DNA of 64,000 bases from contig NZ_QAOW01000001.1 in NCBI RefSeq assembly GCF_003051005.1, forward strand, positions 1,302,001 to 1,366,000. Reading direction: 5' to 3'. The stretch comes from Rhodococcus sp. OK519. GTDB lineage: Bacteria > Actinomycetota > Actinomycetes > Mycobacteriales > Mycobacteriaceae. Shown piece by piece: positions 29,674-38,900 of this stretch; position 1 is the stretch's first letter; each line of letters opens with the position of its first letter. The position numbers and the translations under genes are program-made. Under the pieces are notes generated by a model. It ran no database searches, was not told the DNA's origin, and was given only the letters and a program-made list of their open reading frames with translations.

Positions 29674-31026
29674 GTGTCTAATTCGCCGGAACTCGCAGAA
29701 CCGAAGGTAACCTCGCCCGCGCTCACCGCGGACGAGATCGACGCCGCTGCGGAGCGAATTGCGCACATTATCGATGCGACGCCGCTGCAGTTCAGCGAGC
29801 GACTCTCCGCCCTCACCGGTGCCCGGGTCTACCTCAAGCGCGAGGACCTGCAGGTGGTCCGCTCCTACAAGCTGCGCGGCGCCTACAACCTGATCATGCA
29901 ACTCAGCGATGCCGAGCGTGCGGCCGGCGTCGTGGCGGCCAGCGCCGGCAACCACGCGCAGGGCGTCGCGTTCGCGTGCCGGGCGATGGAGATCACCGGG
30001 CGCATCTACGTTCCGGCGAACACACCGAAGCAGAAGCGCGACCGGATCATGGTGCACGGCGGCGGCTTCGTCGAACTGATCCCGACCGGCGAGACGTACG
30101 ACGCCGCGGCGGCGGCCGCGGCCGCGGACGTCGAGCGCACCGGCGCCACGATGGTGCCGCCGTTCGACGACGCGCGCACCGCCGCGGGCCAGGGCACCAT
30201 CGCCGCCGAGATCCTCGAACAGTTGGGGGAGACGCCGGACAGCGTCGTCGTCCCGGTCGGTGGCGGCGGCTGCATCGCCGGCATCGCCACCTACCTGCAC
30301 GAACGTGCACCCGAGACGACGATCGTCGGCGTGGAACCGGCCGGCGCGGCGTCGATGACCGCGGCCCTGGTGGCAGGCGGGCCGGTCACACTGCCCGACG
30401 TCGATCCTTTCGTCGACGGCGCGGCCGTCAAGCGGGTCGGCGACCTGCCGTACGCCGTGGTGTCGGCGCTCGGCGCGAGTGTCGTCTCGCACGCATCGTT
30501 GCCGTTGGTGACCGGTACACGGACGGGGCAAGGTCCGGAGCGGTTCGCGATGACGCAGGTCGACGAGGGCGCGATCTGCACCGCGATGCTGCAGCTGTAC
30601 CAGAACGAGGGCATCATCGCCGAGCCCGCCGGTGCGCTGTCGGTGACGGCGCTCGGCCAGCTCGACATCGCGCCGGGGAGCACTGTCGTGTGCCTGATCT
30701 CGGGGGGCAACAACGACGTCTCTCGCTACGGGGAGATCCTCGAGCGGTCGTTGGTCCATCTGGGACTCAAGCACTATTTCCTCGTCGACTTCCCGCAGGA
30801 GCCGGGCGCGCTACGCCGCTTCCTCGACGAGGTGCTCGGCCCGGACGACGACATCACGCTGTTCGAGTACGTCAAGCGAAACAACCGCGAGACCGGTGCC
30901 GCGCTGGTGGGCATCGAGCTCGGTACGGCCGAGGGGCTGTCGGATCTGCTCGATCGGATGCGCACCTCGCGGATCGTCGTCGAGCAGCTCGAGCCGGGCT
31001 CCCCGGCGTACCGCTACCTCACGTAG
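29674..31026 (+). CDS. ilvA: threonine dehydratase IlvA
   Basis: PLP enzyme converting threonine to 2-oxobutanoate, the first committed step of isoleucine synthesis. Lys66 in SYKLRGAYN binds the cofactor; SAGNHAQG and GGGGCIAG are the other active-site loops. A C-terminal ACT-like domain (from about residue 355, HYFLVDFPQEPG) mediates isoleucine feedback. 450 residues, a short form with one regulatory domain. It starts with GTG at 29674 and has no obvious ribosome site. Its 3' end overlaps the convergent TetR gene by 8 bases. Confidence 0.95.
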   Translation: MSNSPELAEPKVTSPALTADEIDAAAERIAHIIDATPLQFSERLSALTGARVYLKREDLQVVRSYKLRGAYNLIMQLSDAERAAGVVAASAGNHAQGVAFACRAMEITGRIYVPANTPKQKRDRIMVHGGGFVELIPTGETYDAAAAAAAADVERTGATMVPPFDDARTAAGQGTIAAEILEQLGETPDSVVVPVGGGGCIAGIATYLHERAPETTIVGVEPAGAASMTAALVAGGPVTLPDVDPFVDGAAVKRVGDLPYAVVSALGASVVSHASLPLVTGTRTGQGPERFAMTQVDEGAICTAMLQLYQNEGIIAEPAGALSVTALGQLDIAPGSTVVCLISGGNNDVSRYGEILERSLVHLGLKHYFLVDFPQEPGALRRFLDEVLGPDDDITLFEYVKRNNRETGAALVGIELGTAEGLSDLLDRMRTSRIVVEQLEPGSPAYRYLT

Positions 31027-31573
31027 CGGGGGTTTGGCCGTCCGCCGGGTCGGTGCCGAGCAATCGGTTCACGACCCGGCGGTGCAGGTCCGGATCGGTT
31101 TGCGGGAGTCCGAGCAGGGCGGCGAGGTAGATGCCGTCGCCGACGAGCCGGACGATCTCGGCCTGAACCGGATCGTCGATCTCGGCGAGCAGGCCGTCGT
31201 CCCACGACCGCATGACGTCGGCGACCGACTGTTGCACTTCGTCGTGCTGGCCGTCGGCGCTGCGCATCGCGGCAAGCATCGAGCGGTAGAGCGTCATCTC
31301 GTCGGCCGACTCTACGGGCGGGTACTGCAGATAGATTTCGGACACGGTTCGGCCGCTGGCGACGGCGTCGGCCAGTTGCTGGTCGGAGCGCTCGCCGAGT
31401 CGTCGCACCATCCCCGCGAGTAGTACCTCTTTGCTGGGGAAGTGGTAGAGCAGGCCGCCCTTGGAGACTCCGGCGTCCGCGGCCACCGCTTCGAGCGTCA
31501 CATGCGCGAGTCCCTGCTCGAGCAGGAGGCGCTCGAGGGAGTCGAGGATGCGATCGCGGGTGTCGGATGCCAT
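31019..31573 (-). CDS. TetR-family transcriptional repressor
   Basis: DNA-binding helix-turn-helix at residues about 22-45 (LEAVAADAGVSKGGLLYHF) and a C-terminal TetR_C domain with conserved ADVMRSWDDGL, as in QacR/AcrR-like regulators of efflux. ATG at 31573 gives MASDTRDRIL; a GTG at 31582 would add three residues. It is divergent from a DHA2 transporter 113 bases away, the usual arrangement for a local repressor, and two identical 19-base operator candidates lie between them. The ligand is probably a lipophilic drug, by inference. Confidence 0.9.
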   Translation of the reverse strand: MASDTRDRILDSLERLLLEQGLAHVTLEAVAADAGVSKGGLLYHFPSKEVLLAGMVRRLGERSDQQLADAVASGRTVSEIYLQYPPVESADEMTLYRSMLAAMRSADGQHDEVQQSVADVMRSWDDGLLAEIDDPVQAEIVRLVGDGIYLAALLGLPQTDPDLHRRVVNRLLGTDPADGQTPAT

Positions 31574-31580
31574 GAAAATC

Positions 31581-31637
31581 ACTGTACCGGCTGGACGGTG
31601 GGCTGCTAGGCTGACGTTACTGTACCGGCTGGACGGT
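31581..31637. promoter_or_regulatory. paired TetR operators between repressor and efflux gene
   Basis: A 19-base element starting ACTGTACCGGCTGGACGG occurs twice without mismatch, at 31581-31599 and 31619-31637, 38 bases apart. Each is an imperfect dyad of the type seen for actinobacterial TetR regulators. The first abuts the start of the tetR gene; the second lies 50 bases before the transporter ATG. Confidence 0.8.
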
Positions 31638-31686
31638 TAACCCTCCGGTCGGTCTCGTTCATCCAATCGTTCGTGGGAGTGGAAGC

Positions 31687-33201
31687 ATGTCTGTGAGCAC
31701 GGTGCGGGATCCGCACGACGTGACCGCCGGTCGGAAGGACTGGCTCGGGCTGGTCGTGCTCGCCTTCGCGGTCCTGCTCATCTCTGTGGACGCGACGGTC
31801 CTCGACCTTGCGCTGCCGTTCATCAGCGAGGATCTGGAACCGAGCGGCACGCAGTTGCTGTGGATCATCGACGTCTATTCGTTCGTGCTGGCAGGCCTGC
31901 TGGTCACGATGGGTACCCTCGGTGACCGCATCGGGCGTCGACGCCTGTTGCTGATCGGCGCGGCCGGGTTCGGCGTGGCGTCGTTGGTCGCGGCGTGGTC
32001 CGGGAGTCCGGAGATGCTGATCGCGGCCCGTGTGCTGCAGGGTGTGTCGGGCGCGACGCTGATGCCGGCGACCCTCGGCCTGATTCGCACGATGTTCGTG
32101 AACCCGCGTCAGCGCACCACTGCCATCGGCGTGTGGGGTGCGATGGCCGGTGGTGGTGCGGCCGCCGGGCCGCTGGTCGGTGGTTGGCTGCTCGAGCACT
32201 TCTGGTGGGGCTCTGTGTTCCTCATCAACATTCCGGTGATGATCGGTCTCATCGCGCTCGGTCCGCTCGTGATCCCCGAGTCGAAGGACCCGAGGCCGGG
32301 CCGGTTCGACCTGGTCAGCGCCGGATTGTCGATGCTGGCAATGGTGCCGATGGTGTACGCGGTCAAGGAGACGGCGGTCCACGGACCGAGTTGGGTGCTC
32401 ACCGGGATCGGCGTCGTCGGCTTCGCCGCGGGCTGGGCATTCGTGCGCCGGCAGCGCAAGCTCGACGACCCGATGATCGATCTGGCGCTGTTCGCGCGAC
32501 CCGCCTTCTCGACGGCCGTCCTCACGAACCTGCTGTCGATCTTCGCGCTCGCCGGGGTGCTGTTCTTCGGGTCGCAGTACCTGCAGTTGGTGCTCGGCTA
32601 CCGGCCGCTCGAGGCTGGGTTGCTGATGCTGCCGGGCACGCTGGTCAGTGCGTTCGCGTCGTTGGCCGCGGCCTGGCTGGTGCGCCGCTGGGCGCCGAAT
32701 CGTGTGCTGAGCGTCGGGCTGGTGATCGCGGCCTTCGGCGCCGCGGCGATGATCGCGCTGCAGCAGGACAGCGGGCCGCAGGCCTTCGTGATCGGGTTCG
32801 TCCTCGCCGGTGCGGGCATCGGCGTCGCGCTGACGCTGACGTCGGACCTGGTGGTCAGTTCGGTGGAACCGGAACGCGCGGGCGCCGCGTCGGCCGTGTC
32901 GGAGACCGCCTACGAGCTCGGCGTGGCGCTGGGTGTCGCGATTCTCGGCAGTGTCGTGCTCGCGATCTTCCGCCGCGGACTCGACGTCACCGCTCTCGAT
33001 GCTGACCAGGCGCACATTGCGCAGGGCACGCTCGGTGGTGCCGTCGAGGTGTCGAAGGGCCTGCCGGCTGCCCAGGCCGAAGCATTCGTCGACGGGGCGC
33101 AGGCCGCGTTCGTCGATGGCATGCACATCGCCGCCGGCGTGACCTCGGTCGTGCTCCTGATCGCCGCAATTCTCGTGGCGCGCATGCTCGGTCGCCGCTG
33201 A
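31687..33201 (+). CDS. DHA2-family MFS drug:proton antiporter
   Basis: Fourteen-helix exporter (504 residues) of the EmrB/QacA group. The family motif A is LGDRIGRRRLLL after helix 2, motif C (GPLVGGWLLEHFWW) in helix 5, and an acidic residue in helix 1 (SVDATVLDLALP) is the proton/drug coupling site in relatives. ATG at 31687 follows GGGAGTGGAAGC. Divergent from the TetR repressor; a strong terminator follows, so it is a one-gene transcript. Confidence 0.92.
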   Translation: MSVSTVRDPHDVTAGRKDWLGLVVLAFAVLLISVDATVLDLALPFISEDLEPSGTQLLWIIDVYSFVLAGLLVTMGTLGDRIGRRRLLLIGAAGFGVASLVAAWSGSPEMLIAARVLQGVSGATLMPATLGLIRTMFVNPRQRTTAIGVWGAMAGGGAAAGPLVGGWLLEHFWWGSVFLINIPVMIGLIALGPLVIPESKDPRPGRFDLVSAGLSMLAMVPMVYAVKETAVHGPSWVLTGIGVVGFAAGWAFVRRQRKLDDPMIDLALFARPAFSTAVLTNLLSIFALAGVLFFGSQYLQLVLGYRPLEAGLLMLPGTLVSAFASLAAAWLVRRWAPNRVLSVGLVIAAFGAAAMIALQQDSGPQAFVIGFVLAGAGIGVALTLTSDLVVSSVEPERAGAASAVSETAYELGVALGVAILGSVVLAIFRRGLDVTALDADQAHIAQGTLGGAVEVSKGLPAAQAEAFVDGAQAAFVDGMHIAAGVTSVVLLIAAILVARMLGRR

Positions 33202-33220
33202 ACCCTGGAAACACCCCCAC

Positions 33221-33253
33221 AGGCCGGCTCGATCCCCATCGAGCCGGCCTTTC
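33221..33253 (+). terminator. intrinsic terminator after the MFS gene
   Basis: Perfect 13-base stem AGGCCGGCTCGAT (33221-33233) with its complement (33238-33250), loop CCCC, then TTTCGTGTTTG. Confidence 0.9.
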
Positions 33254-33658
33254 GTGTTTGTTCCCACAGGCCACATCGGTATCGGGAATGATCATGTGTC
33301 ACAGGGCCGTACGAGCTTCCTGCGGGCGAATCGAGGGGTGTGGGCCGCGTTCAAATGAATCAGTTTGGTGCGCAGCGGGTTTGGACCGTCGTCCAAAGGG
33401 ATGAATCTGTGGGTGAAATCGTTGAACATTTCACTATCACCCTGCCCTTTCACCCTGAGGGTTAATGGAGATCCAATACCGTTGGTGCGCAGAGTGTTCA
33501 ACCGAGGTGAATGATGGGGTGAAGTCTCGGAGCCGGCCGTGCAGGGCGCAGGACTTGCATTTCCGATTGTGCTTGTATGTTCCGCGTCGGGGTGATTGTC
33601 CACATCATCCAACGCTCGTAGCCGTATCCGGCCGGGCGTCCCATAAGAAGGGCCTCAA
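33254..33658 (+). promoter_or_regulatory. 405-base region before the giant DUF11 gene, with inverted repeats
   Basis: No gene is seen. The stretch is less GC-rich than its surroundings. It holds TTTGGAC-CGTC-GTCCAAA (33380-33397) and GTGAAAT-8-ATTTCAC (33413-33434), both perfect, and a further CTTTCACC nearby (33448-33455). These look like operators in a dedicated promoter region. GAAGGG (33647-33652) is the ribosome site for the ATG at 33659. Confidence 0.55.
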
Positions 33659-36600
33659 ATGGTGAGGTTAGGCGGCGCCCTGCGCAAGGGCGTCATCCGA
33701 ACTGTGGTCATGGCAATGTTGGCCGCCACGGCTACGGTATCTACCGCTACGGTCGGAGCGGGGGTCGCGGCTGCCGCGGGCAACCTGAGTTGCGATGCGC
33801 TCTACGCAGTCAACAATGGTGACTCCAATGCATACCTGATCGATCCGGCGACCGGTACGGCTACGAAGGACTTCAATCTCTCGACCCAGAATCCCAATCA
33901 GTTGGGTATCGGCGCTGGTGGGGCCTATGCGGTGTACACGGACTCGAACAAGATCTACAAGTACGACGCGAGCACCGGTGCGACCTCGGCGACAAACCGT
34001 CCGAGCGGATACGAGACGTATCACGGTGCCGTGAACCCGAAGAACGGCTTGTATTACTTCGGCGGATACGTCGACAACGGTGGATTCAAGTACGGCGTCT
34101 ACAACCCGAGCACCAATGCGGTCGTGGCCGGCGACGTGAAGGTGAATGTCACTACGTCGCGGCCTGGCACCAACGGAGACATCGCGTTCGACGCGGCCGG
34201 CAACATGTACATCGTGTCCTCTGGTAATGGTGAGGGCCTGGTGTATTCGGTGCCCGGTCCGATCAACGCGGGTTCCACGGTCACTGCTGGTGCGATCACT
34301 GGCAAGTCGTCGGCGTTCGCCAGCGCGACCTCGATCGCTTTCGGTTCCGACGGCTACCTGTACGTCGGTCGCACGTCCGGTAAAAACGGTTTCATCAAGG
34401 TCGATCCGACGACCGGTAAGGCCGTCAAGACCATGGACAGCATCGGAATGTACGACCTGGGCTCGTGCAGTGATCCGTACACGATCGAATTGCGCAAGGA
34501 CCTTCCCGCGGGCCGTGTCGCGGACGGTGACCAGTTCCTGCTCGAGATCACCGGCGGCGGAGTCGACACCGGAAATACGGCAACGACCACGGGCAACGCC
34601 ACCGGCGTCCAGTCGGTCAAGGTGGGGCCGCTCCTGGGTCTCCCCGGGACCGAATACACCATCAAGGAGACGGCGAAGAACGGTGCTGATCTCGCGAACT
34701 ACACCGTCAGCTGGCAGTGTGTGGATGCCAAGACAAACGCAAAGCTGGTCGGCGGCGTAGGCGCGTCCGGCAAGGTGAAACTCCCGAGTACGAAGGGTGG
34801 CGCGAGCGTTGCCTGTACCTTCACCAACGGCTCGCTGAAGTCCGGTCTGGCGCTGGAGAAGTCGGCCGCGCCGAACACGGCCGCGGATTTCGAGGTCGGT
34901 AAGACGATCACCTACAGCTTCAAGATGACCAACACGGGCGATGTGACGCTCAAGGACGTCAAGCCGGTCGAGAAGTCGTTCTCCGGCAAGGCGGATATGA
35001 GCGACTTCACCTGCCCTGATGGTGCGAAGTCGTTGGCGGCCAAGGCATCCGTGACGTGTACTGCGACATACGTCCTCCAGCAGGAGGACATCGACCTCGG
35101 CAAGCTCGACAACACCGCGACCGCGACCGGAAACGATCCGGGCGGCAAGCCGGTGAACTCGAACGAGTCTCCCGCAAACCTCGTCGGAGGCCCGGCTACG
35201 CCCGGCATCACGATCGAGAAGACCGCGTCTCCCAAGGCTGCCGAGAGTTACAAGCTCGGTCAGACGATCAAGTACAGCTTCAAGGTCACCAACACCGGTG
35301 ACGTGACGCTGAGGAACGTTGGGGTGAACGAGGGAACGTTCACGGGCGTCGGCCCGCTGTCCGCGGTCGAGTGCCCCGATACGTCCAAGTCCCTCGCGCC
35401 GAAGTCCTCGGTCACGTGCACCGCGGAGTACACGCTGACGCAGAAGGACATCGACAACGGGAAGATCGAGAACACCGCGACCGCGACGGGCACGCCGCCG
35501 GGCACCGATACGCCGATCGTCTCCCCGCCGGGCAAGGAGATCGTCGAGGGCAGTCCCGCCAAGTCGCTCTCCCTGGTGAAGGACGCATCGCCGTCGACCA
35601 CCGCGGATTACAATGTGGGCCAGCAGATCTCGTACTCGTTCCTGATCAAGAACACCGGCGACGTCACACTCACCGGCGTGCATCCGAACGAGACCAACTT
35701 CTCGGGTTCGGGCGACATGTCGGCGTTCGACTGCCCGGCAGGCGCGGCGTCGCTGGCGCCGGCAGCCTCGGTGACCTGCACGGCGAAGTACACGCTGACG
35801 CAGGCCGATATCGATGCCGGCAAGCTCGAGAACACCGCTACCGCGACGGGCAACCCGCCGTCGGGTGGGCCGGTCACGTCGAAGCCGTCGGACAAGACGC
35901 TCTCGGGCGAGCCGAAGCCCGCGATTGCCCTGGAGAAGTCGGTGTCGCCGACGGATCCGGACAAGTTTGCGGTGGACGAGACCGTTACCTACAGCTTCAC
36001 GATCACCAACACGGGCAACGTGACGCTGAAGGACGTGCGTCCGAACGAAACCGCATTCACCGGCGAGAGCAGCAGGATCTCGGCATTCAACTGCCCTGAT
36101 GCTGCGAAGTCGTTGGCGCCCAACGCCTCCGTGACATGCACCGCCACCTACAAGCTCGACCAGGCGGACGTGGACCGGGGCAAGCTCGACAACGCCGCGA
36201 CGGCGACGGGCACGCCGCCGTCGGGTGAGCCTGTCACGTCCGACGAGGACGACGCGAAGCTGACGGGCAACCAGAAGCCGAACCTCGAGATCGTCAAGAC
36301 CGCCTCACCCAAGGGTGTCTCGGACTTCAAGGTCGGACAGAAGGTCACCTACACCTTCGACATCACCAACACGGGCAACCAGACCCTGACGAACGTCAAG
36401 GTCGTCGAGGGTGCGTTCTCGGGAAGTGGTGAGCTCTCCGACGTGTCCTGCCCGGATGCTGCGAAGTCCATGGCGCCGGGCGCCAAGGTGTCGTGCACCG
36501 CGACGTACGAGCTGACGCAGACGGACATCAACGCCGGCAAGCTCGACAACGTTGCGACCGCGACGGGCACGCCGCCGGGGACCGAGGATCCGATCGAGTC

Positions 36601-38416
36601 CCCGCAGGACGAGGAGAACCTGGCCGGTGACCCGAAGTCGGGTCTGACACTGGAGAAGACCGCGGAACCGCGGGAGAACGTGCAGGTGGACGACACGGTC
36701 ACCTACAAGTTCACGATCACGAACACCGGTGATCAGACCCTGAAGGACGTCGGCGTCAAGGAGAACGAGTTCTCCGGCAAGGGAACGCTGTCCGCGATCA
36801 CGTGCCCCGGCGACGCAGAGTCGCTCGATCCCGGCAAGTCGGTGACCTGCGAGGCCACCTACAAGTTCACGGTCGACGACATGAACATCGGCACGGTGGA
36901 GAACACCGCAACGGCGACGGGTACTCCGCCGTCGGGAACGCCGATCGAATCCGATCCGTCGGACGTCGATGTCACCGGTAAGCAGGTGCCTCAGCTGGAG
37001 GTCGTCAAGTCGGCGTCGCTGACGAGCCTGGACGGCTTCAAGGCCGGCGCGAAGGTGAAGTACTCCTTCGCGGTCACCAACACGGGCAATGTCACGATGG
37101 CGAACGTGTGGATCAAGGAGAGCGACTTCTCCGGCACCGGCAAGATCACCGACCTCACGTGCCCGGATGCTGCGAAGTCGCTGGCGCCGGGTGCGCAGGT
37201 GACCTGCACCGCGCTGTACGAGTTGACGCAGGCGGATGTCGACGCCGGCAAGGTGGACAACACCGCGACCGCGACCGGCACGCCCCCGGGAACCGAGACG
37301 CCGATCGAGTCCCCGCCGTCGGACGGCGGTATCGAGGGCACCCCGAATCCGGACCTGTCGATCGTGAAGACCGCATCGATCTCCGACTCGTCGGAGTTCA
37401 CGCTGGGCAAGGAGATCACCTATTCGTTCGTCATCACGAACACCGGTGACGTCACGCTCACCGATGTCCGTCCGAACGAGAAGTCGTTCAACGGATCCGG
37501 GCCGATGTCCGATCCGATCTGTGAGGACGGGGCCGGCTCGCTGGCGCCCAACGACGCGGTGAACTGCACGGCGACGTACACGCTGACGCAGGCCGACATC
37601 GATGCCGGCAAGCTCGACAACGTCGCGACCGCGATCGGCACACCGCCGGGCAAGGAACCGATCGAGTCGCCGGAGTCCCAGGTGTCGCTGCCGGGCCATC
37701 CGCACCCGGGCATCAGCATCGTGAAGAAGGCGAACCCGCGCGAGAAGGTGAAGCTGGGTCAGGAGGTCACCTACCGCTTCGTCATCACCAACGTCGGTGA
37801 CGTGACCCTGAAGGACGTCACGGTGAACGAGGGCGACTTCACGGGCACCGGCACGATGTCCGCGATCGCGTGCCCCGACGGTGCGAAGTCGCTGGCGCCG
37901 AAGGACTCGGTGGCCTGCACCGCGACGTATGTCGTGACGCGTGCCGACGTCAAGGCGGGTCGGATCGACAACGTCGCGACCGCGACCGGAACGAACCCGA
38001 AGGGTGACGACGTGGTGTCGGAGCCGTCGAACGAGACGGTGACGCCGGACAAGTCGACCTTCCCGGGTCTGATCATCATCCCGATCATCCCGGGTCTGCT
38101 GGCGGGCTCGCTCGGTTCGACGGGCTCGACCGGTTCGGGCGGCGATCCGGCCGCTGTGCCGGGCACCCCGCCGGCAGCCGAAAGCCCGGTCGGTGAGGGT
38201 AGCCCGTCGGGGGAGAGCCCCGGTACCGATGCCGACAACCAGGCGTCGAATCCGAAGGGCGGTCTCATCGATTCCGGTCTGGGGGCCGACGGCGACGGTG
38301 GATTGAACGCCGGCCTCGTCGCCGGCGGACTGGTACTGCTGGCCGCCGCGGGTGGTGTGCTGCTGGTGGCACTGCGCCGGCGCAAGGCTGGGGAAGGTGA
38401 TGTCACAGATCTGTGA
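33659..38416 (+). CDS. giant surface protein with nine DUF11-like repeats
   Basis: A 1,585-residue exported protein. Signal peptide about residues 1-40 (ending AGVAAAAG). Residues about 41-280 form a propeller-like domain with YAVYTDSNKIYKYD and GYLYVG strands; residues about 281-394 form an Ig-like domain. Nine repeats of about 120 residues follow (about 395-1465), each with YSF-ITNTGDVTL, a CP motif, SVTCTATY and NTATATGTPP, of the DUF11/DUF7507 kind. After GLIIIPIIPG (residue 1470 on) comes a Gly/Ser/Pro stalk, a membrane helix (about 1545-1567) and LRRRK. There is no LPxTG, so it is membrane-anchored. Probably an adhesin or fibre-like stalk; ligand unknown. A strong terminator follows. 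Confidence 0.85.
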   Translation: MVRLGGALRKGVIRTVVMAMLAATATVSTATVGAGVAAAAGNLSCDALYAVNNGDSNAYLIDPATGTATKDFNLSTQNPNQLGIGAGGAYAVYTDSNKIYKYDASTGATSATNRPSGYETYHGAVNPKNGLYYFGGYVDNGGFKYGVYNPSTNAVVAGDVKVNVTTSRPGTNGDIAFDAAGNMYIVSSGNGEGLVYSVPGPINAGSTVTAGAITGKSSAFASATSIAFGSDGYLYVGRTSGKNGFIKVDPTTGKAVKTMDSIGMYDLGSCSDPYTIELRKDLPAGRVADGDQFLLEITGGGVDTGNTATTTGNATGVQSVKVGPLLGLPGTEYTIKETAKNGADLANYTVSWQCVDAKTNAKLVGGVGASGKVKLPSTKGGASVACTFTNGSLKSGLALEKSAAPNTAADFEVGKTITYSFKMTNTGDVTLKDVKPVEKSFSGKADMSDFTCPDGAKSLAAKASVTCTATYVLQQEDIDLGKLDNTATATGNDPGGKPVNSNESPANLVGGPATPGITIEKTASPKAAESYKLGQTIKYSFKVTNTGDVTLRNVGVNEGTFTGVGPLSAVECPDTSKSLAPKSSVTCTAEYTLTQKDIDNGKIENTATATGTPPGTDTPIVSPPGKEIVEGSPAKSLSLVKDASPSTTADYNVGQQISYSFLIKNTGDVTLTGVHPNETNFSGSGDMSAFDCPAGAASLAPAASVTCTAKYTLTQADIDAGKLENTATATGNPPSGGPVTSKPSDKTLSGEPKPAIALEKSVSPTDPDKFAVDETVTYSFTITNTGNVTLKDVRPNETAFTGESSRISAFNCPDAAKSLAPNASVTCTATYKLDQADVDRGKLDNAATATGTPPSGEPVTSDEDDAKLTGNQKPNLEIVKTASPKGVSDFKVGQKVTYTFDITNTGNQTLTNVKVVEGAFSGSGELSDVSCPDAAKSMAPGAKVSCTATYELTQTDINAGKLDNVATATGTPPGTEDPIESPQDEENLAGDPKSGLTLEKTAEPRENVQVDDTVTYKFTITNTGDQTLKDVGVKENEFSGKGTLSAITCPGDAESLDPGKSVTCEATYKFTVDDMNIGTVENTATATGTPPSGTPIESDPSDVDVTGKQVPQLEVVKSASLTSLDGFKAGAKVKYSFAVTNTGNVTMANVWIKESDFSGTGKITDLTCPDAAKSLAPGAQVTCTALYELTQADVDAGKVDNTATATGTPPGTETPIESPPSDGGIEGTPNPDLSIVKTASISDSSEFTLGKEITYSFVITNTGDVTLTDVRPNEKSFNGSGPMSDPICEDGAGSLAPNDAVNCTATYTLTQADIDAGKLDNVATAIGTPPGKEPIESPESQVSLPGHPHPGISIVKKANPREKVKLGQEVTYRFVITNVGDVTLKDVTVNEGDFTGTGTMSAIACPDGAKSLAPKDSVACTATYVVTRADVKAGRIDNVATATGTNPKGDDVVSEPSNETVTPDKSTFPGLIIIPIIPGLLAGSLGSTGSTGSGGDPAAVPGTPPAAESPVGEGSPSGESPGTDADNQASNPKGGLIDSGLGADGDGGLNAGLVAGGLVLLAAAGGVLLVALRRRKAGEGDVTDL

Positions 38417-38433
38417 TGATCGCTGATGATTGA

Positions 38434-38472
38434 CCGGGTGGCCCGAGACGAGAATCGTCTCGGGCCACCCGG
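38434..38472 (+). terminator. terminator after the giant DUF11 gene
   Basis: Perfect 18-base stem (38434-38451 with 38455-38472), loop GAA, followed by CTTCT. A very stable hairpin directly after the stop codon. Confidence 0.85.
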
Positions 38473-38900
38473 CTTCTGGCGGAGTAGCCCGGGAGAACTC
38501 GCATCGCGTCGTATCGCGTCGGATCCCCTGCAGCGCAGTGGCCGACGACACACTGGGCGGGCGCCCGCTGCGTGAGGGCGACGGGTGCGGAGCGCCGGGG
38601 TCCGAGTGTTGTGGGTCACGTGCCGACGAACGAATGGATGAATCCGAGGGTGAACTTCCGGTCCGCCCGCCGGGCGCCACTCGCTGCCTCTCGCGCAGCG
38701 ACGCAGCTCTGAACTATTCAGTGGTGCAGTGTCTTCCGTCAGCGCCGACGATGGCTCCACGTCCGGAGCGAGACTTTTTGTAGCACTTTTCGCGCCACCA
38801 CCTCGTGTATATGAGTTGTTTGTCTCTTTTTCGTTGTCCGTCGCAGACCTCCGTTCAGGCGTGCGACAGATCGCGTGTGGTTGAACGAAAGGTGTCCTTC
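38473..38900 (+). other. 428-base intergenic region before the LPVTG adhesin gene
   Basis: No convincing gene. The last 130 bases are T-rich for this genome (GACTTTTTGTAGCACTTTT, GTGTATATGAG, GTCTCTTTTTC), which suggests the promoter and leader of the next gene, but I cannot set a -35/-10 pair with proper spacing. The ribosome site GAAAGG (38887-38892) is eight bases from the ATG. Confidence 0.5.
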
